Below, in pieces: positions 1-11,518 of a DNA stretch of 64,000 nt (positions are counted from its first letter, which is position 1; the number at the start of each line of letters is the position of its first letter). The translations under genes and the position numbers were made by a program. Under the pieces are notes generated by a model, which did no database searches, was not told the origin of the DNA, and worked only from the letters and a program-made list of their open reading frames with translations. This stretch comes from Caenorhabditis remanei (lineage: Eukaryota > Nematoda > Chromadorea > Rhabditida > Rhabditidae): the NCBI RefSeq assembly GCF_010183535.1, contig NC_071329.1:3410001-3474000 (forward strand). Reading direction: 5' to 3'.

Positions 1-120
1 GGTGTGACATTCAGAATTACTACAGCACACTCTCAAAGTTGGTCATTTTCCACTGAAAACAGCCAAAGTTGATACCTTTTTGTCCGGTACTGTACATAGC
101 GTAATAAAAAATAAAGACTT
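1..120. repeat. End of a dispersed repeat, cut by the window edge
   Basis: The first 110 bases resemble the arm at about 26161-26240: both have a stretch about 'cactctcaaagt' followed by a CTGAAAA tract and end near a GTACTG/GATACTG motif. The other half lies outside the window. No coding potential is visible. Confidence 0.4.
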
Positions 121-144
121 CAGTCCTGCTTTAAGGATCCTCAC

Positions 145-555
145 CAGGGACGAACGGCAATGCCGTTGCCGCGTTGCCGAATTGCCGGAATTGCCGACTT
201 TTTCTAATGCATTGCCGTTGCCGGGTTGCCGACTTTTTTTTTGGCAATGTTTTTTTGCAGTTTTTTTCTAAATCTTCTCAAAATTTCAAACTGAATTCGA
301 CAAAGGTATTACAAGAAGAGAAAATTCCTCCTTTCATCTGAAAGAGACTTCAACATTTTTTTGATAAAATGGGAAAATACTCTCATTTATTCAAAGTAAC
401 TGTCACTGGAGAAATAAAGTGTACTTTGCTTGCATTTTTTCTCTCCCAACTTATGAAAAATCCTTATTATTTCATGTTGCCGAAAGTTGCCGGTTTTTGA
501 ATTCGGCAATTGCCGGAGTGCCGGATTGCCGAAATTTTGCATTGCCGCTCGTCCT
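145..555. mobile_element. TIR element filled with GGCAATTGCC-type minisatellite
   Basis: Terminal inverted repeats of about 16 bp (GGACGAnCGGCAATGC) lie at 148-163 and 539-554. They run directly into degenerate repeats of GCCGTTGCCG / GGCAATTGCCGG. The 9-bp word GATCCTCAC occurs on both sides (136-144 and 556-564) and looks like a target-site duplication. No open reading frame suggests a transposase, so this is a non-autonomous element. A 9-bp duplication is usual for Mutator-like transposons; assignment to that group is inference. Confidence 0.7.
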
Positions 556-564
556 GATCCTCAC

Positions 565-1313
565 ATAAGCCTGAGAACCTTCTTCGTCTTATCCGAGGGA
601 GAAGGAATGGGGGTAGGTCATTTTGCAATAAATAAAAATTCAAACATTCAAAAAAAAAAGCACTGCAAATCCATTTGTCGTCATCTTATTTTTCTTTTCT
701 TCCGAGCAGATCAAAAATAAAGACGGGCGGGAATTAAAAATCAGTGCAACCCCTTTCTCCCCTATCCAATTGCGTTCGACGTCTTCTGAAAATAGGATTC
801 TATTTCCGTTTCCCCCTCCACTTTTTGCAGATCCCCCTCCCCCCCCCCCTTCTAAATGTGTTGATCTCTCCAGGGACCCGTAGTTTTAGGTAATGAGTGA
901 GAGATAATGGGAGAAGGAGAGACGTAGAATGAGTGACGACACTTTTTTTTTTGCGAAACGAAACACAACACAATCTGGATTGCAGAAAGAAATGAATGAA
1001 AAAAAAAAGAAACACACGTCATTTTTCAGGAAATGAGTTGGAGCAAAACACTAAATGAGTGAAATAGAGAGCAAAGAACTTGTCAAGATAGTGAAGAGAG
1101 GAAATTAGAAGAATTTTAGAATGTTCCAAATTTTAAATACGAAGAAATCGAAAAAAACTACCGCGATATTGAATAAATCTTACAGTTTTGAAGGTTAAAG
1201 GGTAGTACCGATTTTTACAGGGGGGAATGCATCAAAGATACCAATATCAACATTTTGAGATCTGGCGTGTCTTTGGCGCTCATAAATTACCAGGCATATG
1301 CGTAGAGATCTGA
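565..1313. other. Intergenic, no gene seen
   Basis: AT-rich sequence with an 11-base C tract at 839-849 and short purine tracts. Short open frames here have no splice signals, codon bias or recognisable motif. I see nothing else. Confidence 0.5.
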
Positions 1314-1756
1314 CAAGGGAAGTCTCTGGAGACGCCACTTTCAAACGATCTATAAATTTGGCTATAGGTATTTTCGACCACGAGGAGTCCATTTCTGCAG
1401 TCAAAACCTGCTAAATGTCTCTGCGAGTCGAGTTATGAGCTCTCAAACTTCTCATGTGGATAAGCTTTTTCACGTGGAACTCCAAATCGACAAGTTAAGA
1501 TATTCTTATTTTTGCAACGAACAAGCACAGATAAACCGCTGAGGAACATAAATTAAACCGCGTGGTGGCGTATATACGGCCAATTTGGAATTACATGGAA
1601 AAAAGCTTAACCAAATGAAAAGTTTGAGAGCTTATAACTCGGCTCACAGAGATATTTAGCAGGTTTTGACTGCAGAAATGGACTCTCCGTAGTCGAATAT
1701 ACCTATAACCAAATTTATAGGACGTTTGAAAGTGGCGTCTCCAAAAACTTCCCATG
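1314..1756. mobile_element. Hairpin element, CAAGGGAAGT ends, TGA duplication
   Basis: Inverted arms carry the words GGAGACGCCACTTTCAAACG and ATTTCTGCAGTCAAAACCTG and close on each other. TGA flanks both ends (1311-1313 and 1757-1759). The same family occurs at about 13418-13855 and at 53085-53446. It is non-autonomous. TNA duplications and a GGGA-containing terminus suggest a PIF/Harbinger-like origin, which is inference. Confidence 0.6.
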
Positions 1757-2000
1757 TGAGATAATGGGGGGTTCTGAATATTATTTCAAGCTTTAGTCTA
1801 ATATCAGTATCAGCCGAATTACAAGAATTTTATTTTGGCACATGTCAGTTATCCACAGGAAATGACTTTGGTGTCAAGAACTTTCTAAAATCGATTAAAA
1901 TAGTTCAGGCCACTAGAAAATGAGCCCTGGTATCTATAACTACTGATTTACCGTTTCAAAACGGGCCGAGCGAGCATAATTTTGACTTTATCCCAGACAC

Positions 2001-2165
2001 CAGAGTTGCGCGGAAGTGATATTTTCTAAAACGGAAGTCGGAAGTCGGAAGTAAAATTTCTAATTCGGAAGTCGGAAGTCGGAAGTAAAATTTTGAAAAC
2101 TGAAGTCGGAAGTCGGAAGTGAAAAAATGCCCGGAAGTCGGAAGTCAGAATTCCGCGCAACTCTG
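2001..2165. mobile_element. GGAAGTC minisatellite element with TIRs
   Basis: Ends are CAGAGTTGCGCGGAA and its inverse. The interior is a chain of GGAAGTC heptamers broken by short AT spacers (TTTCTAA). The 9-bp word CCCAGACAC lies immediately outside both ends (1992-2000, 2166-2174). Related copies are at 11730-12045, 23067-23232 and 30943-31337. Confidence 0.75.
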
Positions 2166-2398
2166 CCCAGACACCTTTGAAAAAGTTTTAAAAGTTTGCC
2201 CCTGAGGTGGAAATTAAAGCAGTGTAGCACTTACGGCTAAGCTTAGACGTAAAACTGCCTTGAAACTTTTCCAGCTTGAACCGAAGAAACCGGTAACCAA
2301 AAAATTGATAATTTAAGCTCTTTTCTCTGAAATTTCAAAAAAAAATTGAAAAATAGACACCCATTGAATCCGGGCTGACGGACAAGTCTGGTGTGAAC

Positions 2399-2927
2399 CA
2401 TAGTTGTACGGAATGCCATTTTCCGAAAAACCGGAATCCGGAATCCGGAACCGGAATGAAGTTTTTCAAATACCGGAATCCGGAATCCGGAACCGGAATC
2501 AAAATTTTCATTTTCCGGAATCCGGAATCCGGAACCGGAATGAAGTTTTTCAAATACCGGAATCTGGAATCCGGAACCGGAATGACGAAAAAACCCGGAA
2601 TTCCGGAATTTCGGAATCCGGAATCCGGAATGATTCGATAAATTTGCAAGGCCAAGGCATTTTTTCGAGTGTTTTAATGATATATAAAGTTTAAAACTAC
2701 TTTTAAGGTTCAAAACCGAAAAAGAAGTAATGCAGTTGTGTTTAAAACTCAAAAAAAAAATTTAAACCTCAGAATTCCGGAAAAAAAATTCAAAAAACCG
2801 GAATCCGGAATCCGGAATCGGAATGAAAATGTTCATTTTCCGGAATCCGGAACCGGAACCGGAATGTCAAAAAAAACCCGGAATTCCGGAATCCGGAATT
2901 TCCGGAATCCGGATTCCGGACAACTAT
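2399..2927. mobile_element. CCGGAATC minisatellite element with TIRs
   Basis: The interior is built from CCGGAATCCGGAATCCGGAAC units separated by AT-rich spacers. Ends are complementary (CATAGTTGT / ACAACTATG). GGTGTGAAC occurs at 2390-2398 and 2928-2936, a 9-bp duplication. Open frames in this stretch on both strands simply translate the repeat and are not genes. Confidence 0.75.
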
Positions 2928-2936
2928 GGTGTGAAC

Positions 2937-3604
2937 TAAGAATGATCTAATTTATCAGAATTTTTATTTGGTTATTTCTATTTCAACTTTTTGAATTTTT
3001 GCTTCCATTATAAAAAAACCTTCGTTTTTTCTAAAAACGACCAAAAAACGGTTTCTTAGACAATTGAGACAAATTAATTTTTTTTAAAGTCAGCTGATAC
3101 CCGATAAAACGGAGAAACCAAAACCTCAAAACCCAAAAAAACACAATGTTTCAAAGTGTCCGCCAACTGTTTTGTGAGCATTTCGGAATTTCTGAATACA
3201 AGTCGTGGGAACGTCCTTCAAAAATATGTACACTTGACTAGAAATCGAAGAGCAGTTGTCTAGAGGAGGAGGAGGAGGAGAAAATGGAAATGATAGAAAT
3301 ATTTATGAAAAATAGTAATATTTAGTAGTCAGGGAGAATCCTTAGGGAGTATATATAACATTGGCAGGTAGAGCAAAACGAAAAATAAATATTGTCTTTA
3401 ATGAAAATGGTATATCTCGAGCGGTTTCAGGCGGTACATAATCTGCTAAATGAAATTATTGAGCTTTTGACATTCTTATATTTTTAAGAACCCTTACTTA
3501 CGTGAAAACTTTGTTCTGGGAAGGCGCCAAACATTATAAGTTTATGGTAAACGTAGCTTTTGGGACTGGCGCACCTTTGACGCTATCTCATGCTACAGTA
3601 CACC
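2937..3604. other. Intergenic, no gene seen
   Basis: AT-rich sequence with a short GAG-rich microsatellite near 3270. No splice-flanked open exon was seen on either strand. Confidence 0.4.
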
Positions 3605-3952
3605 ATACTTACAAACCGGGCCGACACGGGCCGGCGCATAACTCGCTTCAAACTCAATATTATGAGCTTAAAAATATACCAAAATGTAGATCTCGACGAG
3701 TTCTATGTCCGTGTCCTACTACGAGCCGGATGCCTATTCGTCAATGTGCCGCGTACCGGGCTAGAAAATCTTTTTTGGCCATTTTCGCGTTTTTAGGCAC
3801 TTTTTCCCGGCCCGCGGCACATTAACAAAAAGCCATCCGGCCCGTAGTAGGACACGGTCATAGAACTCGTCGAGATCTACATTTTAGTATATTTTTGAGC
3901 GCATAATATTGAGTTTGGAGAGAGTTACGCGCCGGCCCGGTTTGCAAGTATG
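3605..3952. mobile_element. CGGGCCGG palindromic element (ATACTTGCAAACCGGGCC ends)
   Basis: Both ends carry ATACTTnCAAACCGGGCC in inverted orientation. The interior is a long imperfect palindrome with the conserved words ATGTAGATCTCGACGAG and GGATGGCTATTCGT. Flanks CAGTACACC (3596-3604) and CAATACACC (3953-3961) match at 8 of 9 positions. Related copies lie at about 6590-6905, 14990-15210, 30435-30760, 51990-52325 and, decayed, at 55490-55625, 59640-59760 and 62830-63066. Confidence 0.65.
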
Positions 3953-3961
3953 CAATACACC

Positions 3962-5943
3962 GATACATTCTCCAAAAAGTGATAATTTTATAGGAAATGT
4001 AGCATGACAGCGACCAAATAGTCTTTCAGAAATATATAAATGATATACTTGGGTTCTAGCACAAGGCTCCGCCCATTTTTTGATGCAGATATTGTCTGAT
4101 TCGAAAAATGAATGCTATACAGACTATGAAATCACTTCTTCTTCTTCTTGCAACAAATAACAACGTCGTCTACATCGTCGGGGGGAAAATCTTGAAGAAA
4201 TGACGATGCCAATTAAGATGAGTTAACATACATGTGTGTGTCACTCTTCACTCACTCACATCATCAGTATTTTTAGGTCTTTTTTGAATCAGAGGTAGTG
4301 GGAATTCGTCATGATGTGCAAAAAAAATATTCTCTATTTTTCTATTTTTTTTGTTGGGAAATCCGGAAATTGAAGGTGGCTCCGGTTGGTGGGGGTGGGT
4401 GTTAGCACTTGTGATATGTATATATATTTTTTGCATATACTTATATATAGTTGTGGATAATCAGTGGCAATTGTGAAATTGTGTTCTATGGAAATAGAAG
4501 AAAAAAGTTTGGAAAGAGGAGATAAAGATGAGCTGAAATTTTGCTTGATTCAATGAATAGGAATGACTGGAACGCGTGGGTTAAAGTCAAAAAGATCAAA
4601 GTAGCAGGAATTAGGATGGGAATTGACCTACAGCCTTAGATCCGGTTCATGTTTAGGAAATTTATGTTCCGGGAATCTGGTAATTCTCTGAAAATATGTA
4701 GGTAGTCACAAAAATAGTTACTATATGCATGTTGAAACGTTTTTCACTAGGGAATGACTCACACATAGGATGGAGAACATTTCACGCTAATTCCGAATCT
4801 GTATTCCGGTTTTGCAGGGTCTTTTTGTTTAAAAAAGTTATGTACGTTTTTTCGAGCCCACAGCTTCAAATTGAGCATTTTCACAAGTTTCGAAATGACC
4901 GGCTTCAAAAATGACCCTTTTTCCAGTTTTATTTCGAAATTTTTTAAATTTTTCATCGAAAATGTGACCATTTTTGACTATTTTTCAGAATTTCTTCTAA
5001 TTCTGAAGGATAGTCGAAAATTTGACTTTTTCGCTTGACTAATTCAAAAAATTTCAAAAAATTTCAAAATTTGACTTTCGCGCCAATTTGCCCGGGCCTT
5101 GACAACTATGCTTCTATGCATGTTTTTGTGGAAATTTTTGTGCTTATAGTTAGACACCGATAAGGTTGTCGGCGTCAATAGGCAACTGAGGTAGCTTAAC
5201 ATCATTCAGATGATATGAAAGCGTAAGTTTTGAAGATTTTTGCCCTGTTTTCAAATTTTAACTAGCTTCCGCATGAACAGAGTTACTGGAGATTTTTTCA
5301 TCGCCTACAGTAAGATGGAGGAAGTCGCGGAACCTAGTAAGATAAATAAAAACACTTTCATTTGGTTGGAAAGCAATTTTCAAATTCTTGACAGTACCAT
5401 TATGCTCAAAGTTAGAAATAAGTTCCTTAACGTCCGGGGTCTTCAGGTTTATGAAAAAAGTTTTGTACACGCATATCGTTTTATTTCAGTACCTTTACTT
5501 ACTTGCGAAAACTTTTTAGAGCATTGAAAATCTAGGAACAGTTCTGGGAAAGTGGTAAACGTAATATGAGACTTAAGGACCTGGCGCGCCTTGGACGCTA
5601 TTTCGTGCTATGCTACAGTACACAGATACAATCTCCAAAAATGATAATTTTATAAGAAATGTAACATGACAACAACCTAATATTCTAGGTTCTAGCACCT
5701 AACATCACATCACAATCAACCTTAATGCTCCGCCCCTTTTTTAATGCAAAATTATGTCGCCTTGGAACCTTAAAATCGCACAATTTTTTAAAAAGATTTA
5801 CTGTTTTTGGAGTAAGTTTTTTTGAGATTTGAAAATTTGTTGCACAGTTCAACTCAACAAGTCCAAGACACTGATTGTTTTATTCAAAATCAACGCAAAA
5901 TTGAAATGAGAGAAAGAGAGAGAGAGAGTCTTAGTTTCCATTT
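3962..5943. other. Intergenic with decayed repeats
   Basis: Holds single arms of repeats seen elsewhere. Near 4745-4815 is a CTAGGGA end. At 4850-5110 is an AT-rich element ending GGGCCTTGACAACTATGC, with a sister at about 41550-41777. TTTATT at 5878-5883 is the reverse complement of AATAAA and is the probable polyadenylation signal of the minus-strand gene at 5944-7687. No other gene is evident. Confidence 0.45.
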
Positions 5944-7687
5944 TCACCACTTGTTAGAAATAACCATGTAGGCGGGAAGACGTTCCGAGTATGGAACCAC
6001 TTGAATCACACCGTACGCATTTTCGTTGGCGGCGATTTCTGGAAATTATTATTCTTATTACCAAAATAAGTACCGTAATTGAAGCACACCCACAGGATCC
6101 CTATTTTGAGTATTTGTCTAAAAAGCTAATTTAGTTTACATAAAGATTGACGAGTTTTTGGTGCAACAGGGGAGAAGGTAAGGCATCGGGACACACAGAC
6201 TGACAGACAGACACAAAACCGGTCGATTCCGAACGAAAAACAATATTTTTTGAAATTTGATAATCCGAATTCGCATAAGCTAGTCATTATTCGGTCTTTG
6301 TTAGAATTTAGTGATTTCTGAATTCTGAATTCAAAACTTCATTAATTTTTTCTATCCCACCCACTCCTTACTCACTTCCTTCTTTGTTTTCATTATTTTT
6401 TAACCATCATTATGTCATAAATCAGAACCAAGACACCATACCTCTAAATATTCTCTTGAGATCCGTTTGACTTGGAGACGGTGCTGATGAGGAGAGTCCA
6501 ATTAGGAGGGAGAACACGGCAAACAATGCAATCACCTTGATTATTCTGGAAATGAATAGAAAAGGTCACGTAGCTTGTTTCAAGCTTAGTTTTATGAGCT
6601 GAAAAGTATACCAAAATGCAGATCTCGGTGAGTTCTATGTCCATGACCTACTATGGGCTGGATGGCTACTTGTTATTGTGCCTCGGGCCGGAAAAAAGTG
6701 CCTAAAACGCGAAAAGGGCCAAAAAAGCTTTTCTAGCCCGGCCTGCGGCACATTGACGAATAGCCATCCGCCCTGTAATAGCTCACGGACATAGAACTCG
6801 TCGAGATCTACATTTTGGTATATTTTTCAGCTCATAATATTGAGTTTGAAGCGAGTTATGCGCCGGCCCTTGTCGGCCAGTTTCGGTCCGGTTGACAAAT
6901 ATGCCGTCCAGGCTAGAATGGCGACGAACCATCCGGTTCGTAGTAACTCACGGATTTAGATCTCGCCAAAATCTACATTTTGATATATTTTTCAGTCAGC
7001 TCATATCATTGAGTTTCAAATGAAGGAACTGCATTTATGATCGATTTTGCAGTTTTTGATACGTTAGTCCGCATAACGACGTACCAGCCGTCTCGGAGTA
7101 AACCATTGACATAGAATTACATTTTGATATATTTTTGGCTCTGGGACGTTTCGAAACCAGACGTTACGAAACCAAGACATTTCTACAGTATCGAAACATA
7201 TTCGGTTGAAAAAATGTACTGAGCAACTTTAGAAGTACTTTAGTTGTTTTCAGTAATTTTTCACTAGTTTTTTGCCGGAATGGCTGGTTTCAGAATGTTA
7301 AGGTGGCCAAATGGCTCGGTTTTCAAATTTCTGCTAAAAAAATCGAGGTTTACGATATGCATAGTTCACGCTTGGTAGTTTCGTAGCTTTTACGGGAAAT
7401 GTTCAAAAAATTTTCAGTCTACATGACTAAAATAGTGAAATTATGAGGATTCTGAAACTGTTTTTTCAAATTTTTGGTAGGTAGAACTGAAATTGAAGGG
7501 GATACACGTTTTTCTGTAACAACCAAAAAATTACACTATTGTATCTCAGCCAGTTGGAAGAATTAGCAAAAATAAAAAAAAAACGTATTTTGAACTACCA
7601 TGCTTCCTGGTTTCTAACCATTTTAGAACTACCGTAGCCCTCCCCTGGCACCAAAAAAATGAAAAAGAAAACTTACAAAGCGTTCAT
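5944..7687 (-). CDS. Small secreted peptide precursor, three exons, 69 aa
   Basis: I do not recognise this gene by name. Exons on the minus strand are 7677-7687 (11 nt, ATG plus MNA), 6442-6545 (104 nt) and 5944-6038 (95 nt). They total 210 nt, exactly 70 codons with TGA. Donors are GTAAGT and GTATGG; both acceptors are TTTCCAG. Residues 4-23 are strongly hydrophobic (core VIALFAVFSLLIGL) and end in SSSA, a convincing signal peptide with cleavage near APSPSQ. The mature part, about 45 residues, has no cysteines, contains a KR pair (DLKRIF) and ends ISNKW. AATAAA lies about 60 nt past the stop. A secreted peptide or neuropeptide-like precursor is the best guess from the signal peptide and size. 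The split first exon with only three whole codons explains why ORF scans miss it. Confidence 0.72.
6590..7260. repeat. Composite repeat: CGGGCC element plus adjoining unit
   Basis: A CGGGCCGG-type palindrome (about 6590-6905) is followed by a unit containing AACTGCATTTnTGATCG, a GTTTCGAAACCA motif and AGTATCGAAACAT. The same two parts occur in the same order and orientation at 14990-15460. The left end overlaps intron 1 of the small secreted-peptide gene. Confidence 0.55.
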
Positions 7688-8256
7688 CTTGTGTGTATTC
7701 CCAAAAGTTTGGTGCCGGGGAGTCTTCCTAAAAGGCGACGACCGGGGAGGCGCTAATCTGTAAAATTGAATTTTGAGCCAACACAAAATTTTTGGGACGA
7801 TGACGTAGAGATGATGTTTGGGAAAAGTTGTGATTCATAGATGATAGGGATGGCCTAGAAAACTCTATCATGAAAAACTAGGCCGCGAACGAAAATAACT
7901 TATTCTTCTAGAACCCACAATAAAAAAAAGTTGAATGAAAAATTGAATGACGGGACATCCTATTCAAAAAAAAATGAAGTTAATTGAGAAGAAGAAGAGA
8001 AGAGCAAGGAATAAAATAGAGAAAAAGAGCACGTGACGATTGGGAAAACATGAAAAAAAAGTTTCAAACACACACATATGGGGTCCTCTTGTCAGTTTGG
8101 TCAGTTTGGAGGAGGATAAGTTTCAATTTGAAAGTTTTTATTGAGGTCAATGTACGTGTATGTACTTTAGAAACGGATAGAGTGGAGTTTGAACTTTTTT
8201 AGGGTAGGGTAATAGGGATAGGGACAGTGGGTTTGTTATATGAAGCTGGTAAAAAC

Positions 8257-8560
8257 CAGACTTGCAACGGGCCGGGCCGGAATGAAAATTTCTAGGGCCC
8301 GGCCCGGAAGTTCAGTACTGAAAAAAATTCAAATTTTTTTTTCGAAAATTTCCCGATTTTTTTTGAAAAAAATTTCTTAAAAACAATTTTTTGTAGGTTT
8401 CAAAGGTTTTTGAAAAATATACTTGAGGAAAAATATGAAAAAATTTCAGAAAATAAATTTTTGGACAAAAAATTGTAGTGAAAAAAGTTCAAAAATTCAA
8501 ATCCGGGCCGACCGGGCCGGGCCGGGCCAAAACCGGGCCGGCCCGGAATTTTGCAAGTCT
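8257..8560. mobile_element. GGGCCGGGCC element with AGACTTGCAA ends
   Basis: Inverted ends CAGACTTGCAA / TTGCAAGTCT run directly into GGGCCGGGCCGG arrays on both sides of an AT-rich centre. GGTAAAAAC lies at 8248-8256 and 8561-8569, an exact 9-bp duplication. No protein is encoded. Confidence 0.75.
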
Positions 8561-8832
8561 GGTAAAAACAGGCGCGCCTTCTCTTGGCACACATAGGATG
8601 GAGAACAATAATTTAAATTCGATATTTCGACTATGTTTTCAAATTTTGATTAAAACCCGAAAGCACGTAAGATTTCAAATTATTTCTGACAAAAATAATC
8701 AAAAATAATCAACAACAAAAATGTTGTGAAAAAAGTGTGCACAATTTTTGAATCCCGGCTGGGCTGGGATTTCGCAAGTATGCCTTAAAGTTGTATTGTG
8801 GTCAGTTATGATATTTTTACATTATAATCTAA

Positions 8833-9457
8833 CTAGGGAAGGTCACCGAGTCAGTGTGGAGTTATGGGACGTGAGCTATATCATTGGAAAGCTGAGAAAA
8901 CGCTGATTCCAAATATATATTCAGTTTTTGCCCTCGAGGCCTGGTATTCGAGATAAACGAGGTCAACGTTTCGAGCCCTAACATGTCATTACCTTACCGA
9001 CGTATGTAACATATCGGCAGTGTGGTGTAGGTGGTAGCAGAGATGGTCAATGCACAACCACTTTTTGGTTCAATTCCATCCGTTCACCAAGTTTTTTTTT
9101 GGTTTTTTAAATTTCGTTTTTTTTGGATCAGGAATTGGTTTTTTTCAAAATTCTGCTCAAATAGATAAAAATGAGAAATTCAAAAAACCAAAAAAAAACT
9201 TGGTGAACGGATGGAATTGAACCAAAAAGTGGTTGCGCATTGACCATCTCTGCTACCACCTACACCACACTGCCGATATTTTACATACGTCGGTAAGGTA
9301 ATGACATGTTAGGGCTCGAAACGTTGACCTCGTTTATCTCGAATACCAGGCCTCGAGGGCAAAAACTGAATATATATTTGGAATCAGCGTTTTCTCAGCT
9401 TTCCAATGATATAGGTCACGTCCCATAACTCCACACTGACTCGGTGACCTTCCCTAG
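8833..9457. mobile_element. 625-bp near-perfect hairpin element (CTAGGGAAGG ends)
   Basis: Two arms of about 290 bp are nearly exact inverses from CTAGGGAAGGTCACCGAG inward, including GGAAAGCTGAGAAAACGC and CTACCACCTACACCACACTG. The short centre is AT-rich. TAA flanks both ends (8830-8832, 9458-9460). Shorter relatives are at 24406-24613 and 55874-56251, and one-armed relatives near 11003. The high arm identity suggests a fairly recent insertion. Confidence 0.75.
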
Positions 9458-11181
9458 TAAGCGTTTCGGCGAGTTCATTTTCATACTTCAAGAATTCTTT
9501 AATTCGGTCTGAACCAGTGAAACGGCCGAGAGAATTTGCGCGATGGTCTAGGAATTCGACTTAGGCCATGTTGATTTTTCTCAAATTTTAAAGGTATTTT
9601 CGATCACTTTTTTTATAAGAAGCTCGATGGAAAACCACAAATTATAGCAAACTGAAAAAAGGAGCTTTGGCGCGAAAAGTTCAAAAGTTGAAGTTCTGAG
9701 AATTTTGAATTTGTATTTAATCTCCACATTCAAAATGAACCAAAATATTCAAAGCCTGGTTGAGGATCCTCGTAATTTCAGCTTTCACTTTTTTTCAAAA
9801 AATATTTTCAGTTTTGTTGTTTTCATCCAAGTAATAAGATGACATTCTACATTTCTATGAGTACCGTAACCTAATCACGCTATTCTTGAAAATAAAATCC
9901 AGCCCTATCTCTCACTAATATAATAATAACATACATGGAACACAGACACGCCCACCAGTGTCCTCCCCAAACAAAACCACAAAAATAAGAATAAGGATTT
10001 CCTCCTCTTTGTCTCCCTCCCCAAAGGACCAATTGAACCCGAAAAGGCGAAAAAACGGGTTTTTCGAATTCTAAGCAGCTTGAAATTTGATTTTTTTTTT
10101 GCAAAAAAATTAAATGAGGGTGGGTGTGAAAAAATCCGGAAGACGTTTCGGAAATGGGGAATGTGGGGGTGTCAGAATTTGTTTAGTCACTTATATTGCT
10201 TTTCTCAGTATTTGCTCGGGGGGACTAGAAATCCTAGCTCAGGAATTTCTAGGCCATCTGAGGGACTAGAAATTTTGGGTCTCTAGGCCTTATACAATGA
10301 CCAAAGATGTTCTTTTTTGTGCTTTTTGTACCACTGGGTTCAAAAAACAACGAATGTCTAAAGTTTCGGTTATTGGTGGTCGGAAAGACAAAGAGGTGCA
10401 AAAAAGGAAAAAAAAAGAAAAAAAGATGACGAGAGAACGGAAACAATCAGACTATTTTTAGAAGACGAATTTTGACGATTTGAGTTCAGAAACCAGAAAA
10501 TTTTGAAAAGTACGGTTTTAAGGAAAAGTTTGGCCAGCTATAATGTTTTTGATAATGCGGTTGTTTTGAGTTTTTAAAAAACTTATTTAGTTTCATGGGT
10601 CTTTGACATTTTGGACACTACAAATCTGGGATGTTTTGAAACCAGGGGCCTTTCTGAAACCGCGATCACTAGGGAAGAATGAAAAACGTGAGTAAAAAAA
10701 TTATTTTTTTTTTGACATTAAAAAAAATGCTGGAAAATACATTTTGAAACTGAGACAGTTCATAACCAAACGTTTTGTAACTAAGCCTATCGCGAGTAAA
10801 AACAGCTTGCTAAATGTTCTTTCAAGCAGAAAAGCTTCTGTCGAAGTGTTACTTTTTTAGAAAGTCAGATTTTACTCATGTTTTTGTCGGTTTCAAAACG
10901 TCCAATTTGAAAATGCACCGGCTTCGAAAGTCTTGAAGACTAACTTTTCCAAACCGAGACGTTTTGAAACGGGGCACTACAGGAGCGGTAAATACATGCT
11001 AACTAGGGAAGGATCCAGAGTCGAGATGGAGTTACAGGTCGAGATATATATCACTAGAACGGAAATTTTGCGATGATTCCAAATCTGTATTTTTTTCTTT
11101 GCAGAACGATGTCGTGAAAAACGTTATTTGCGTTTTTGTGGCTTCTCAGTGCAAAAATGAGCATTTTAAGACTCCCAAAAT
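9458..11181. other. Intergenic, no gene seen
   Basis: AT-rich sequence with scattered GTTTCGAAACC-type words and one decayed hairpin arm near 11003-11100. The open frames at 9880-10104 and 10249-10446 lack splice signals or recognisable protein features. I see no supported gene. Confidence 0.4.
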
Positions 11182-11518
11182 AGGGCTGTTAAAACAGGCG
11201 TTTTACGGCGGCAATCGCCGGTTTTATTTTCGGCGTGGGCGACAATCGCCGGAAATGAAACCGGCGATTGCGGCAAGTACAATTTTAAAAACCGGCGTTT
11301 AACGCCGGTTTTTATCATTTTTATTCATTTTCAGTATATTTTCTACTCAAAAAAGCGGCGTCTGACGCCAGTATAGAAATGAAAACCGGCGTTTGACGCC
11401 GGTTTGGAAATGAAAACCGGCGATGGAAGCAAGTTTTAGAAATGAACTTGCTTTTCATGCAATTAACGTGAAAAAAGCGGCGCCGGCTTGCCGGCGATTG
11501 CCGCAAGTAACAGCCCTA
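11182..11518. mobile_element. GGCGTTTGACGCC minisatellite element (AGGGCTGTT ends)
   Basis: Ends AGGGCTGTT / AACAGCCCT enclose palindromic units such as CCGGCGTTTGACGCCGG and GGCGATTGCCG. TCCCAAAAT occurs at 11173-11181 and 11519-11527, a 9-bp duplication. Any protein read through here is only translated repeat. Confidence 0.72.

Noticed and set aside
2243..2950. Several open frames of 70-169 codons on both strands reading SGFRIPVF or ESGIRNRN repeats
   Set aside because: They translate the CCGGAATC minisatellite; all frames stay open because the monomer lacks stop codons.
9880..10104. 74-codon minus-strand open frame
   Set aside because: No splice or start context, no homology I recognise, and no neighbouring exon in phase.
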